DNA of 39,976 nucleotides from Chthonomonas sp. UBA6659 (GCA_002455425.1 DKKT01000053.1:1-39976), one strand, 5' to 3'. Shown: positions 32,136 through 39,888, counted from the stretch's first letter. Numbers and translations are program-made. Notes: generated by a model from the letters alone, not told the origin.

Positions 32136-32228
32136 GCGCGCCGGCCCAGAGGCCAAGCCCTCGATCAGATGCCACCGAGCCCGCCTGCGGCGGGCTCCGT
32201 GGGCATCCGATCGCTTGCCCCGGCGCGC
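32136..32228. repeat. 93-bp GC-rich imperfect palindrome (cruciform-like)
   Basis: Outer arms GCGCGCCGG (32136-32144) and CCGGCGCGC (32220-32228); middle arms CGATCAGATGCC (32162-32173) and GGCATCCGATCG (near 32201-32213); inner perfect stem GAGCCCGCC (32177-32185)/GGCGGGCTC (32189-32197) with TGC loop. The left arm carries a side hairpin GGCC-CAGA-GGCC (32143-32154). It lies between the 3' end of the minus gene at 32258 and the pdhA promoter. It may be a REP/MITE-like element or a terminator without T-run. No second copy is evident in this window. Confidence 0.6.
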
Positions 32229-32257
32229 AGACCCGCGAACGTCAAGCTGTGCTCCCG

Positions 32258-33370
32258 CTAGTCGATGATGAACCCGGAGGCGTCGTCATCGATTCGCACG
32301 TCGATGACCAGCGACAGTCGGAGCCGAGCCTTGCCCTCCCGATCCGCGAGCCCCAATTGGTTCAGCCTCTCCCGCACGCGCGGGTACTTCATCAGGTCAG
32401 CGAACGACATCTCGCGTCGGTCGAGCCCGTTCCGCAAGAGAGTCTGCCGATCTTCCCCTTTCCAGTCGCCCTCAAGGATGGACTTCCACTCCGGGCGACT
32501 CGCAAGGCCGCGAATCCGGGCCTCGACCACATCCTCCTCGCCAAAAGGAGCGAGCAGGACCGGGTTCATGATCGGGTCGAGTGCGGCCTTGAGGCGATCA
32601 AAGTTGAAACGGCCCCGGATGAGGATGAGGCTCTCCTCCATCCGTCGATCAAATGCGAACTTGGCTTTGAAGCACTTCTGAGCCTCGGCAATCAACTCCT
32701 TGAGCTTCATCAGCTTCGCTTCGTCGAACCGTAGCTCGCCATCCGTCGGGGCGGGCGTCAACGGAATCGTACGCGACCAAGTCGGCGGCTTTTTCGTCTC
32801 GTGCTTCGTGTCAAGCCATGGACCGGGAGCCATCTCTGCCGTGTACGTCTGGCGCGTGCCGCCCTTATCTTGAACGTCGAAAAGGACGTAACTGGAGAGC
32901 TGGATCTCGGCATCCCAAGGACGCTTAAGCACCTTCTCTCGCTGCGGGGAAGTTCCAAGCAAATGAGGTAGTAGCGAAGCAACCATGCCGGGGTCGAGCG
33001 ACTTGGCGGACAGTCCTTCGCCGCCAAGTTTCGAAATCTGCTCGGGTGAGAGTTTTTCCAACCAATCGAGGAGTGTCGTATTCCCGATTGGAGCCGCCAT
33101 TTCGCCGCGCTCACCAGAACGTGCGAGCACATACACGCCCTGCACTTCGGTCACGCGCCGCCGCTGTCCCGACGCCAAAAAGTCGAGTAACCATCTCCCC
33201 CCAATCGGCGGCAGCGTCTCGGGAGGGGCGAGGAGGCGATTGACGTCGACGACGAAGGCGACGTTCTCTCGGCGGGCGAACTCTGAGAAGGCTTCGGTCC
33301 ACCCTGTCTCGATTGACTTAGGAGTTTGGAGCGTCAAAAGGATGCCGCAAACGAGCGCGGACGCGATCAT
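32258..33370 (-). CDS. Protein of unknown function, possibly exported
   Basis: 370 residues. The ATG at 33370 has AAGGAGG 8 nt upstream. The N-terminus (MIASALVCGILLTLQTP) is a short hydrophobic segment that may be a signal peptide, although it lacks the usual basic residues. Then come an alpha/beta-looking segment (WTEAFSEFARRENVAFVVDV) that resembles the short N-terminal domain of STN/secretin-like proteins, and a charged body rich in Lys, Asp and Arg (DEAKLMKLKELIAEAQKCFK). The C-terminus ends in RLSLVIDVRIDDDASGFIID. I recognise no family with confidence. It is divergent from the internally duplicated PepSY-like gene, with a 350-bp spacer. Confidence 0.7.
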   Translation of the reverse strand: MIASALVCGILLTLQTPKSIETGWTEAFSEFARRENVAFVVDVNRLLAPPETLPPIGGRWLLDFLASGQRRRVTEVQGVYVLARSGERGEMAAPIGNTTLLDWLEKLSPEQISKLGGEGLSAKSLDPGMVASLLPHLLGTSPQREKVLKRPWDAEIQLSSYVLFDVQDKGGTRQTYTAEMAPGPWLDTKHETKKPPTWSRTIPLTPAPTDGELRFDEAKLMKLKELIAEAQKCFKAKFAFDRRMEESLILIRGRFNFDRLKAALDPIMNPVLLAPFGEEDVVEARIRGLASRPEWKSILEGDWKGEDRQTLLRNGLDRREMSFADLMKYPRVRERLNQLGLADREGKARLRLSLVIDVRIDDDASGFIID

Positions 33371-33720
33371 CTCAACTGCCTCCTTGTCCGCTTTCGGAAG
33401 CCGTGCAATCCCGAAAGATGCTCGCGGAGAGGAGCAGCCTCAAGAAGAGTGATTGGGTGACCATTGCCGCAACTTACCCATTCCCCGGCTCCCGTGTTCA
33501 CAGATGCGACAAATCTTTTGTACAATCGTCATACTTTCGGCATGCGATGCCGGCCTGACTCGAACCGGCGACAAGACGGCCGCGAAGCTGCTGCGTACAT
33601 TCGGAGTTCGGTTTTTGTTGACAGTCGTGGGCAAGACGGATGAGGCTTTGGGGAGATCCATATACGCGCCTTCGGTGGGGCTACACTGGAAATGAAAGTC
33701 TGGCTGAGGGGAAGTGGCCA
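33371..33720. other. 350-bp spacer with promoter and long leader, no gene seen
   Basis: Between divergent genes. Plus-strand TTCACA (33497-33502), 18-bp spacer, TACAAT (33521-33526) is a plausible promoter for the gene at 33721, giving a ~185-nt leader. The leader contains a hairpin CGGCAT-GCG-ATGCCG (33538-33552). On the minus strand GCCGG-TTCGAGT-CAGGC (around 33552-33568) resembles a tRNA T-arm, but no cloverleaf can be built around it. A short plus-strand frame here (33453-33695) has no ribosome site or family features and is not called. Confidence 0.4.
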
Positions 33721-35586
33721 ATGAAGCAACGCTTGACCGTCTGGTTCGTCATCCTGGGTGTTCTCGCGTCCTCGGGCGGCGTCTGGGGTCAAACCCGTCA
33801 GGATTATGAACGTCTTGCACGTGAGACACTCCGAAGCATCGGCCTTGTCGATGAGGATCTGAGTTCGGTCACCGACAACGGCGGCCCGCTCATCATCTTT
33901 CGATTGCGTTCCGGTGCGTCGCTGATGCTCTCGCGCGACCTTGGTCACACGGTGACGTATTCGAGCGATCCCGCCAGTGCCGATGCCGTGCGGTCCGCAG
34001 ACCAACCGCCGACCGTGACTGTCCAGGAAGCAAAGCGGCGGGCGCTCGCGCTGGTGCCTCAGGACGAGCCCGACCCCTGGCAGGTTACCGAGGCGAAGTA
34101 CTTCGGGCCTGGAAATGCCGGAGCTTCGGGACGCGTCGTCGTCCGTGTCTCCGAGCGCTATCGCGGACGCACCACCAAGAGGGGCGATCATGTCCACCTG
34201 GTACTCAATGCCCGAACGGGAGCGGTCGTCCACTACCGGCTCGTCCGCGGAGTAACAACGATCCCGCCGCCAGAGCGAACGATCACTGAGGAACAGGCGC
34301 GGGCGATGGCGCTGGCTGCGGTCGAGAAGATTGCGGATGGACGTTTGCGCGAGACCGCCCTCCAATACTGGCGATCTCAGCGACCTTCGGCGAGAATCGG
34401 CCTCATCGATGTCACGATTACTCCGACCACTCGCTCGGCGCGCTTGATGTGGAGCTTCAGCGGCGGCGGCGTTCTTGTGACCGTGGATGCCGAAACGGGC
34501 GGCCTCAATGGCGTCCATAGGCTCACGAGCGCCGGAATCGCAGATAGATCAGTCCCGCTCACTTCAGTGCCGGAAGCCGCTCCGGTGCCGTTCGAAGAGC
34601 CCGATAAGGTTGATCCCCAAACCCGTGCGGAGTGTGAACGTCTCGCTCGCGGCATCCTGACGGCGGTGGATGCGCCCCATGGGGCAGTGACTTCATTCGA
34701 AGACAAAGCTGACGACAAATTTGTGTCGGTGAGGTTCGAGGATGGATCGCGGGTGTCCATGTCTCGCCAGCCACTCGGCGCCGTTGTGAGTTACAGCAAT
34801 GATCGGGTACGTGGCGAAGCAGCCCGGTCGTCGGCGGAATCCGCGACCCTCACGGTCGAGCAGGCAAAGCGCCGAGCCTTCGCTCTCGTCCCGCAAGGCG
34901 AAGCCGATCAATGGGAAGTAACCGATGCGAATCGCGACCTTCCCGGGAGTGGCGAGATGTCCCGGATCGTCAGGGTCAGACTAAGCAAGCGGTACTACGG
35001 CCGATCGACCCAATTGGGTGATGTGGTAAGCATCGACTTCAGCGCACGTACGGGTGAAGTGATTTGGCTTCTCAGAGCCGTCGGCAAGCAGGTGACCCGT
35101 CCTCCCGAAGAAGTAATCCCCGAGAGCGATGCGCGAGCGACGGCGTTCGCGGCCGTCGAGCGACTCCCCAACGAACGAACCCGCGAAACCGCCTTGCGGG
35201 CTTGGCGTGCCGAGGGCCCACGGGGATCGCTCGCCTACGCGGCCCCAGGTCGAACCCGCCCAGATGCTCATCCGACCGTGCGATCGTGGCCCCGTGATCT
35301 GCGCCTGATGTGGCACTTCGGCGGCGGGGGTGTCGTCGTGACTGTCGATGTCGAGACGGGCCTGCTGAATACGGTCGATGAGTTCAAAGGTGCCCTCGGA
35401 CCGCCGATGGGGGATCAAGTCGAAATGTCGGCAATGCTGCCATCGGCCAAGAATTCAGCCCGCGAAGAGCCGGAGGCGCAGCCACCGGCCGACCCCGCAG
35501 CCCCGCCCTGGCTCTGGGGACTGCTCGCCCTCCCCGTCGCGGCAATGGCGTGGGCCATCATCAGGGCCAAGGCGACGAAGGCCTAG
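33721..35586 (+). CDS. Internally duplicated, membrane-anchored PepSY-like protein
   Basis: 621 aa. N-terminal signal peptide (MKQRLTVWFVILGVLASSGG...VWGQ), two homologous halves (~25-290 and ~325-580) and a C-terminal membrane span (LWGLLALPVAAMAWAIIRAK) with a basic tail. The halves share an ordered set of motifs: YERLAR/CERLARG, VTVQEAKRRALALVPQ/LTVEQAKRRAFALVPQ, VRVSERYRGRTT/VRLSKRYYGRST, LNARTGAVV/FSARTGEVI, RETALQYWR/RETALRAWR, MWSFSGGGVLVTVDAETGGL/MWHFGGGGVVVTVDVETGLL. The short ExA-rich helix plus strand pattern (EEQARAMALAAV ... VTVDAETGG) is like PepSY domains, which often inhibit peptidases; this assignment is inference. The stop lies inside the first copy of a 46-bp direct repeat. 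Confidence 0.8.
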   Translation: MKQRLTVWFVILGVLASSGGVWGQTRQDYERLARETLRSIGLVDEDLSSVTDNGGPLIIFRLRSGASLMLSRDLGHTVTYSSDPASADAVRSADQPPTVTVQEAKRRALALVPQDEPDPWQVTEAKYFGPGNAGASGRVVVRVSERYRGRTTKRGDHVHLVLNARTGAVVHYRLVRGVTTIPPPERTITEEQARAMALAAVEKIADGRLRETALQYWRSQRPSARIGLIDVTITPTTRSARLMWSFSGGGVLVTVDAETGGLNGVHRLTSAGIADRSVPLTSVPEAAPVPFEEPDKVDPQTRAECERLARGILTAVDAPHGAVTSFEDKADDKFVSVRFEDGSRVSMSRQPLGAVVSYSNDRVRGEAARSSAESATLTVEQAKRRAFALVPQGEADQWEVTDANRDLPGSGEMSRIVRVRLSKRYYGRSTQLGDVVSIDFSARTGEVIWLLRAVGKQVTRPPEEVIPESDARATAFAAVERLPNERTRETALRAWRAEGPRGSLAYAAPGRTRPDAHPTVRSWPRDLRLMWHFGGGGVVVTVDVETGLLNTVDEFKGALGPPMGDQVEMSAMLPSAKNSAREEPEAQPPADPAAPPWLWGLLALPVAAMAWAIIRAKATKA

Positions 35587-35597
35587 TCGTCCGTGCG
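35552..35597 (+). repeat. 46-bp direct repeat, copy 1
   Basis: Matches 36727-36772 at 41 of 46 positions with no gaps. Copy 1 encodes the last residues of the PepSY-like protein (AIIRAKATKA, stop) and still contains, antisense, the final RTDD-stop of the Ycf46-like gene, which is not used here. Confidence 0.9.
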
Positions 35598-35717
35598 AAC
35601 TGCTGCCTAGTGGAACACAACTCTTGAGTCTCCCAACCAATACCGTAACCTGCCGTCCAGCTTCAAGCGCGAATTGGTGCCGCCGAGAGGGATCGACAAG
35701 GCCGTTTCGCGAAGCGG

Positions 35718-36649
35718 TCATGACCTTCGCATCCGAGACACAAGATCGTTCGCGGCACCTTCCCAAGTCGGATACGTAAACTGGAATCCTGCATCCAGCA
35801 AACGGGTCGGTACAACGCGGCGGCTCTTGAGGACCAGTTCGCTCTCGGTTTGCAGGATTCGAGTTGCTATCTCAATCATCCAAGCTGTAGCGGGAAGGGC
35901 GAGTCTTGCGCCCCATGCCTGAGCGAGTATTCGGGCGAAGTCTCGCTGCGGTAAAGGGTTAGGGGATGCTAGGTTCACCGGACCGGCCAACGATTCTTGC
36001 TCCAACAAGAATGAGACCGCACGACAGAAGTCAGTTTCATGGATCCACGAAACATACTGTTTTCCACCTGCGATCGTGCCCCCAAGTCCCTTTCGAGTGA
36101 GCCCGGAGAGCACATCGAAGATGCTGCCCGAATCGATCGACATGGTCATCGCGCTGCGCATCGCCACTTTTCGAGTCGAAGGAGTCGGCGCCGCGTCAAG
36201 TTCAGCTTCCCAAGCTTGTGCGATGATGATACTGGCAGCCCATTTGTGAGTGGGATCGTTGCTTCCTAGGATGCCGGTGACTTCATCGTTTGGCGCGTCG
36301 AAACGATGGGCGTAAATCGTCGCCGTGCTGGATTGCAGCCAAACTCGGGGTGGGTTCTGGATCCGCGAGATCGCTTCACCGATCACGCGCGTACTTTCGA
36401 CTCGGCTGTCCATCATCTCTTTGAGATTGGCGGGATTGTAGCGACAATTCACCGAGCGCCCAGCGAGATTGATCACAGCGTCTGCCCCTTCTAGTGCATC
36501 GACCCAGGGGCCCAAAGTTCGGCCGTCCCAAGCGACGACGCCGGGTCCTTCCCGGCGAGAAAGAGTGATGACTTTGTGCCCATCGCCTTCGAAGTGTCGT
36601 CGAAGTGCCGCCCGACATGCCCCGATCCGCCTGGGATAATGATTCGCAT
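35718..36649 (-). pseudogene. TIGR01777-type NAD(P)-dependent epimerase, frameshifted
   Basis: SDR-type epimerase (YfcH/TIGR01777 group) of ~310 residues in two frames. ATG at 36649 gives a proper N-terminus MRIIIPGGSGHVGR with the nucleotide motif GGSGHVG; the rest (RRHFEGDGHKVITLSRREG onward to VSRMRRS) is in another frame. Adding one base at about 36607-36613 (in a CGGGCGG run) restores GHVGRALRRHFEGDGHKV, so this looks like a 1-nt deletion or a sequencing error. Everything after the shift is open and family-like (INLAGRSVNCRYN, SSTATIYAH, YVSWIHETDFCRAV, GPVNLASPNPLPQRDFA, FQFTYPT). Function in the family is poorly known; SulA-like roles are by homology only. It sits exactly between the two copies of the 46-bp direct repeat and has no Shine-Dalgarno. 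Confidence 0.82.
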
Positions 36650-36726
36650 CGGCATTTGCGGCAATTTTGCTCAAGATTGGCATGCCATTGCATGGGAGCA
36701 TTGCGGCGAGCCCAAAACCGGAGGCG

Positions 36727-36772
36727 GGGCCATCATTAGGGCCAGGGCAGCGAAGCCCTAGTCGTCCGTGCG
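36727..36772 (+). repeat. 46-bp direct repeat, copy 2
   Basis: Second copy of 35552-35597. On the minus strand it encodes the end of the Ycf46-like protein (RTDD-stop). On the plus strand it still reads AIIRARAAKP-stop, an unused relic of the PepSY-like C-terminus. The TAG stops on both strands share CTAG at 36758-36761. Confidence 0.9.
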
Positions 36773-38260
36773 CTTCGCGCTCGGACGGGCGCGAAGCTGC
36801 GCCCACATCCGGAGTTCGTCGATCTCCTCCGCCATCATCCGACTCAGCGGCACGCTCGCCTGCGCCTCTTTCACGAGGTCGCTTTGCTTGAGCTCGCGCC
36901 CGTCGTCGAACGCGGTGTTGAGCCCGGCGATCACCACCTGCTCGATCTCGGCGCCGCTGAAGCCAAACGTCACCTTCGCGAGTTCGGGCATCTTGAATTT
37001 CTCCGGGTCGCGCTTGCGCTTCTTCAAGTGGATCTTGAAGATGTCCTTCCGCTCGCTCGAATCCGGCAGATCGACGAAGAAGATCTCGTCGAACCGTCCC
37101 TTGCGCAGGAGCTCGGGCGGCAATGCGGAGACATCGTTTGCGGTTGCGACGAGAAACACCGGCTTGGTCTTCTCCTGCATCCAAGTGAGGAACGTCGAGA
37201 AAACGCGGGCCGTGGTCCCCGAGTCGCTCACCCCGCTCCCGCCGACGCCTGCGAAGCCCTTTTCGAGCTCATCGGCCCAGAGGACGCACGGCGCGACGGA
37301 CTCGGCCACCTTGATCGCACGCCGGATGTTCTCTTCGCTCTGGCCGACCAAGCTCCCGAAGATCCGGCCCACGTCGAGCTTGAGCATCGGGAGGTTCCAT
37401 GCCGCCGCCACCGCCTTCGCGACGAGCGACTTCCCGCAACCTTGGACGCCGATCAGGAGGATGCCTTTCGGCGCGGGAATCCCGAACTCCTTGGCTTTGT
37501 CGGTAAAGCTCTTCGTCCGCTTGAGGAGCCATTCCTTCAAGAGGTCATGACCGCCGACATCCTCGAGGCGGTTCGTGGCCGGGTAGTACTCCAGCAGGCC
37601 CGATTTCCGGACGATCTGCTTCTTCTCTTCGAGAATCACGTCGATATCGAGCTTCTTGTGCTCGACCAGGCTCCGCGCGAACGCCGACTCGGTCTCGTCG
37701 AGCGTGAGCCCCTGAGCCGACTTCACCATCAGCTCGTGATCTTCGGGCGACAGCTTCACGTCGACACTGGGATTGTCCTTCACGCTCGCGATGACCGCGT
37801 CGAGCATCTTGGCGATATCGTCTCGCCCGGGAAGTGGGAAGTCGAGTACGGTGACATCCTTCTCCAGTTCGATCGGCAAGTTCATCACCGGGCTGAGGAG
37901 AATGAGTGTCTGCGCCTTCGTGCGAAGCCGGCCGGCGAGGTCTCGCAGGAGCCGGATGACGCGCGAGTCCTTGAGATACGGGTGGAAGTCCCGCATCAGG
38001 AACACGGTGTACTCCGGGGCTTCGTGGACTTGGGCGAGGGCTTCCAACTCGCCAGGTAAGCCGCCCGGCTTCGCCGGGCCACTCGTCCGGTTCACGGCCG
38101 GCTTCATGCCTTGGGTGACGGACCAAGTGTGGAGCGTGCGCTTGAGCTTGTCGCACACCTGCTTGACCGCCTCCTCGACGCGCCGCTCCTCCCAGGAACA
38201 TACGTAGAGGATCGGATACTTGGCACGGACGAGCACTTCGATGTCGCGGACGGGATCCAT
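36758..38260 (-). CDS. Ycf46-like AAA ATPase
   Basis: 500 aa. An N-terminal regulatory region (1-230) starts VRDIEVLVRAKYPILYVCSW. The AAA module covers ~230-430: Walker A GVQGCGKS (Lys277), Walker B CVLWADELEKG (Asp330, Glu331), a Gly-rich insert GVGGSGVSDSG, sensor 1 ATAND (Asn375) and arginine residues RKGRFDE. Domain order and length match the Ycf46 family of plastids and cyanobacteria, where a role in inorganic carbon use has been proposed; in other bacteria its role is unknown. ATG at 38260 has TAGCAT 9 nt upstream and no Shine-Dalgarno. It follows the zinc-ribbon TPR gene on the same strand by 31 nt. Its last codons lie in repeat copy 2. Confidence 0.92.
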   Translation of the reverse strand: MDPVRDIEVLVRAKYPILYVCSWEERRVEEAVKQVCDKLKRTLHTWSVTQGMKPAVNRTSGPAKPGGLPGELEALAQVHEAPEYTVFLMRDFHPYLKDSRVIRLLRDLAGRLRTKAQTLILLSPVMNLPIELEKDVTVLDFPLPGRDDIAKMLDAVIASVKDNPSVDVKLSPEDHELMVKSAQGLTLDETESAFARSLVEHKKLDIDVILEEKKQIVRKSGLLEYYPATNRLEDVGGHDLLKEWLLKRTKSFTDKAKEFGIPAPKGILLIGVQGCGKSLVAKAVAAAWNLPMLKLDVGRIFGSLVGQSEENIRRAIKVAESVAPCVLWADELEKGFAGVGGSGVSDSGTTARVFSTFLTWMQEKTKPVFLVATANDVSALPPELLRKGRFDEIFFVDLPDSSERKDIFKIHLKKRKRDPEKFKMPELAKVTFGFSGAEIEQVVIAGLNTAFDDGRELKQSDLVKEAQASVPLSRMMAEEIDELRMWAQLRARPSAKRTDD

Positions 38261-38269
38261 ACGGCCCCG

Positions 38270-38275
38270 ATGCTA
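38270..38275 (-). promoter_or_regulatory. -10 element before the Ycf46-like gene
   Basis: Minus-strand TAGCAT ends 9 nt before the ATG at 38260, inside the 31-nt gap after the TPR gene. It suggests separate, near-leaderless transcription. Confidence 0.35.
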
Positions 38276-38291
38276 CCAGGACCGTCGAGGC

Positions 38292-39869
38292 TCAGGCGGG
38301 ACGGCCCGGGGGCTCCGCCGCCAGGCGACAGACGTCGCCGAAAGACAACTTACTTCCTGCGCTCCACGACTCCTCGAAGGCCTCCGCCGAAAGCTGAGTT
38401 CGAATCTGCGCAATCTCGCTTTCCAGCACCTTCGCTTCGAGTGGCGAGATCGGCAACCCAAGTTGGGTGCGCAAGTGCTCACACGCGGAAAGGATGCGGA
38501 CCGCTCGCTCCGGCTCTCCTTCGCGGGCAAAGAGGCACGCCGCTTCCTCGATCGAGAGCACGGTCTCGCCATCGTCGCCCCGGGCCAGGCGCAATCGAAG
38601 GCTTTCCTGGTTGAGCGCCCAAGCCCGCGCGAGATCACCACGGAAGCGGGTGAGAGCGGCGAGGTTGTTGAGGTTCGACGCCTGAGCGCCCGTCACCTGG
38701 AGCTCGCGATTGAGCTCGAGGGCCTCCTGGAGGATCGGTTCCGCTTCATCCAGCCTCCCGAGCACGCGGAACAAGGCGCCGATGGAACTCAGCAGGGCGG
38801 CCGTGCCCCACTTATCGCCGACGCCTCGATAGGCCTCGAGGGCTGTCTCCAAACGAGGAATCACCGTGTCCCAGTCCCCTCGGGAGGCGTCCATCCCGGC
38901 CAGATTGGCCATCGCCGACGAGGCGAGTCGAATGTCGTCGATTTCGATCGCGAGGTTCATGCACTCCTCGAGCGTCGCTCGGGCCTCGTCCTCGCGCCCG
39001 AGAATGCTGAGAAGTGATCCGAGGTTGTTGAGCGTGGCGATCAAATGCGGTCGAAGACCCAGCTCCCTCCGGATGGCGGCGGCTTGGCGATAGTAGTTCT
39101 CCGCGGCCTCAAAGCGATTCTCGGCCACTGAGAAATTGCCGAAATGGTGATAGGCGGCCGCCAACACCCGAGAGTCGCCGAGTTCGAGGGACATCGCGAG
39201 GGCTCGATCGAGAAGCGCGCGCGCCGCCTGGTTGCCACTCTGACTGAGAGCCGAAGCTCCCGCAATAAGGAGAGTTTGCGCCAGAAGTACGCTTTGAGGT
39301 TGCCCCTCGCACCGCTCCGCAAGCCTCGTCGACCAGTCGCGCCCTTCGGCGAGGAGGCCGCGCGCGACCCAGTACCGCGAAAGGGCGACGCAGAGGCGAA
39401 GGCCCTCCTCGAGGTGTCCTGGGCGTTCCAAGCTCCAGTTGAGCGCCGCCCTGAGGTTGTCCTGCTCGGCGTCGAGCCTGGAATAGACGGCGGACATCGT
39501 CGGTCCGAATTCGCCTTCCGCTTGGCGCTCGGCGAACTCGGTGAAGAGTACGAGGTGTCGGTCGCGGATCGTTGCCGCCTCCTCGGTGTGGAGAAGTTTC
39601 TCGCGGAGGTATTGGCGCACGGTCTCGAGGAGGCGGAATCGGCTCGAATCGGCCCTTTCGATGGTGACGAGCGACTTGTCGCTCAGGGAAAGGAGCATGC
39701 CGAAAAGGTCCTCGTGCTCGACGCTTCGAGTGCCCGCTGCGAGGCTCGGTTGCGACTCGAGATTACGCCCGCAGAAGCGGCAGACGATCGCCCGCGCTTT
39801 GATCGTCTCAAAGCAGTACGGGCACTCCTTCTCATCGAGGACGGGACTCGGGTGGTCGAGGGGTTCCAA
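38292..39869 (-). CDS. Zinc-ribbon / winged-helix / TPR protein related to STAND regulators
   Basis: 525 aa from TTG 39869. Residues 16-33 are a zinc ribbon (CPYC...CRFCGRNL; Cys16, 19, 30, 33). About 45-95 match the winged-helix part that follows the ATPase in AfsR/LuxR-type STAND proteins (LLSLSDKSLVTIERADSSRF, RLLETVRQYLREKLL, DRHLVLFTEFAE, DAEQDNLRAALNWSLE). About 120-470 are TPR units (GNQAARALLDRALAMSLELG, LIATLNNLGSLLSILGREDE, DEAEPILQEALELNREL). The NB-ARC/AAA ATPase that should precede the winged helix is missing; the zinc ribbon takes its place. No DNA-binding output domain is visible. TTG is chosen because TACACT ends 8 nt upstream; the GTG at 39899 lies in a low-complexity C-rich repeat. 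Confidence 0.75.
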   Translation of the reverse strand: MEPLDHPSPVLDEKECPYCFETIKARAIVCRFCGRNLESQPSLAAGTRSVEHEDLFGMLLSLSDKSLVTIERADSSRFRLLETVRQYLREKLLHTEEAATIRDRHLVLFTEFAERQAEGEFGPTMSAVYSRLDAEQDNLRAALNWSLERPGHLEEGLRLCVALSRYWVARGLLAEGRDWSTRLAERCEGQPQSVLLAQTLLIAGASALSQSGNQAARALLDRALAMSLELGDSRVLAAAYHHFGNFSVAENRFEAAENYYRQAAAIRRELGLRPHLIATLNNLGSLLSILGREDEARATLEECMNLAIEIDDIRLASSAMANLAGMDASRGDWDTVIPRLETALEAYRGVGDKWGTAALLSSIGALFRVLGRLDEAEPILQEALELNRELQVTGAQASNLNNLAALTRFRGDLARAWALNQESLRLRLARGDDGETVLSIEEAACLFAREGEPERAVRILSACEHLRTQLGLPISPLEAKVLESEIAQIRTQLSAEAFEESWSAGSKLSFGDVCRLAAEPPGRPA

Positions 39870-39877
39870 CAGGGAAG

Positions 39878-39883
39878 AGTGTA
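39878..39883 (-). promoter_or_regulatory. -10 element before the zinc-ribbon TPR gene
   Basis: Minus-strand TACACT ends 8 nt before the TTG at 39869. No Shine-Dalgarno precedes the TTG. Confidence 0.35.
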
Positions 39884-39888
39884 TCCGA

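Noticed and set aside
33529..33620. Possible tRNA gene on the minus strand
   Set aside because: Only a T-arm-like stem is visible; no matching acceptor stem or anticodon arm could be built.
33453..33695. 80-codon plus-strand frame in the 33.4-33.7 kb spacer
   Set aside because: No Shine-Dalgarno, overlaps the putative promoter and leader, no recognisable features.
35552..36772. Insertion sequence or composite transposon
   Set aside because: No transposase, no terminal inverted repeats; the flanking 46-bp repeats are gene 3' ends, not IS ends.
36650..37184. N-terminal extension of the epimerase frame to 488 aa
   Set aside because: Same-strand but out-of-frame overlap with the Ycf46-like gene and repeat copy 2; the family N-terminus is at 36649 in another frame.
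36884..38059. 391-codon plus-strand frame opposite the Ycf46-like gene
   Set aside because: Shadow of the AAA ATPase, whose Walker motifs are intact.
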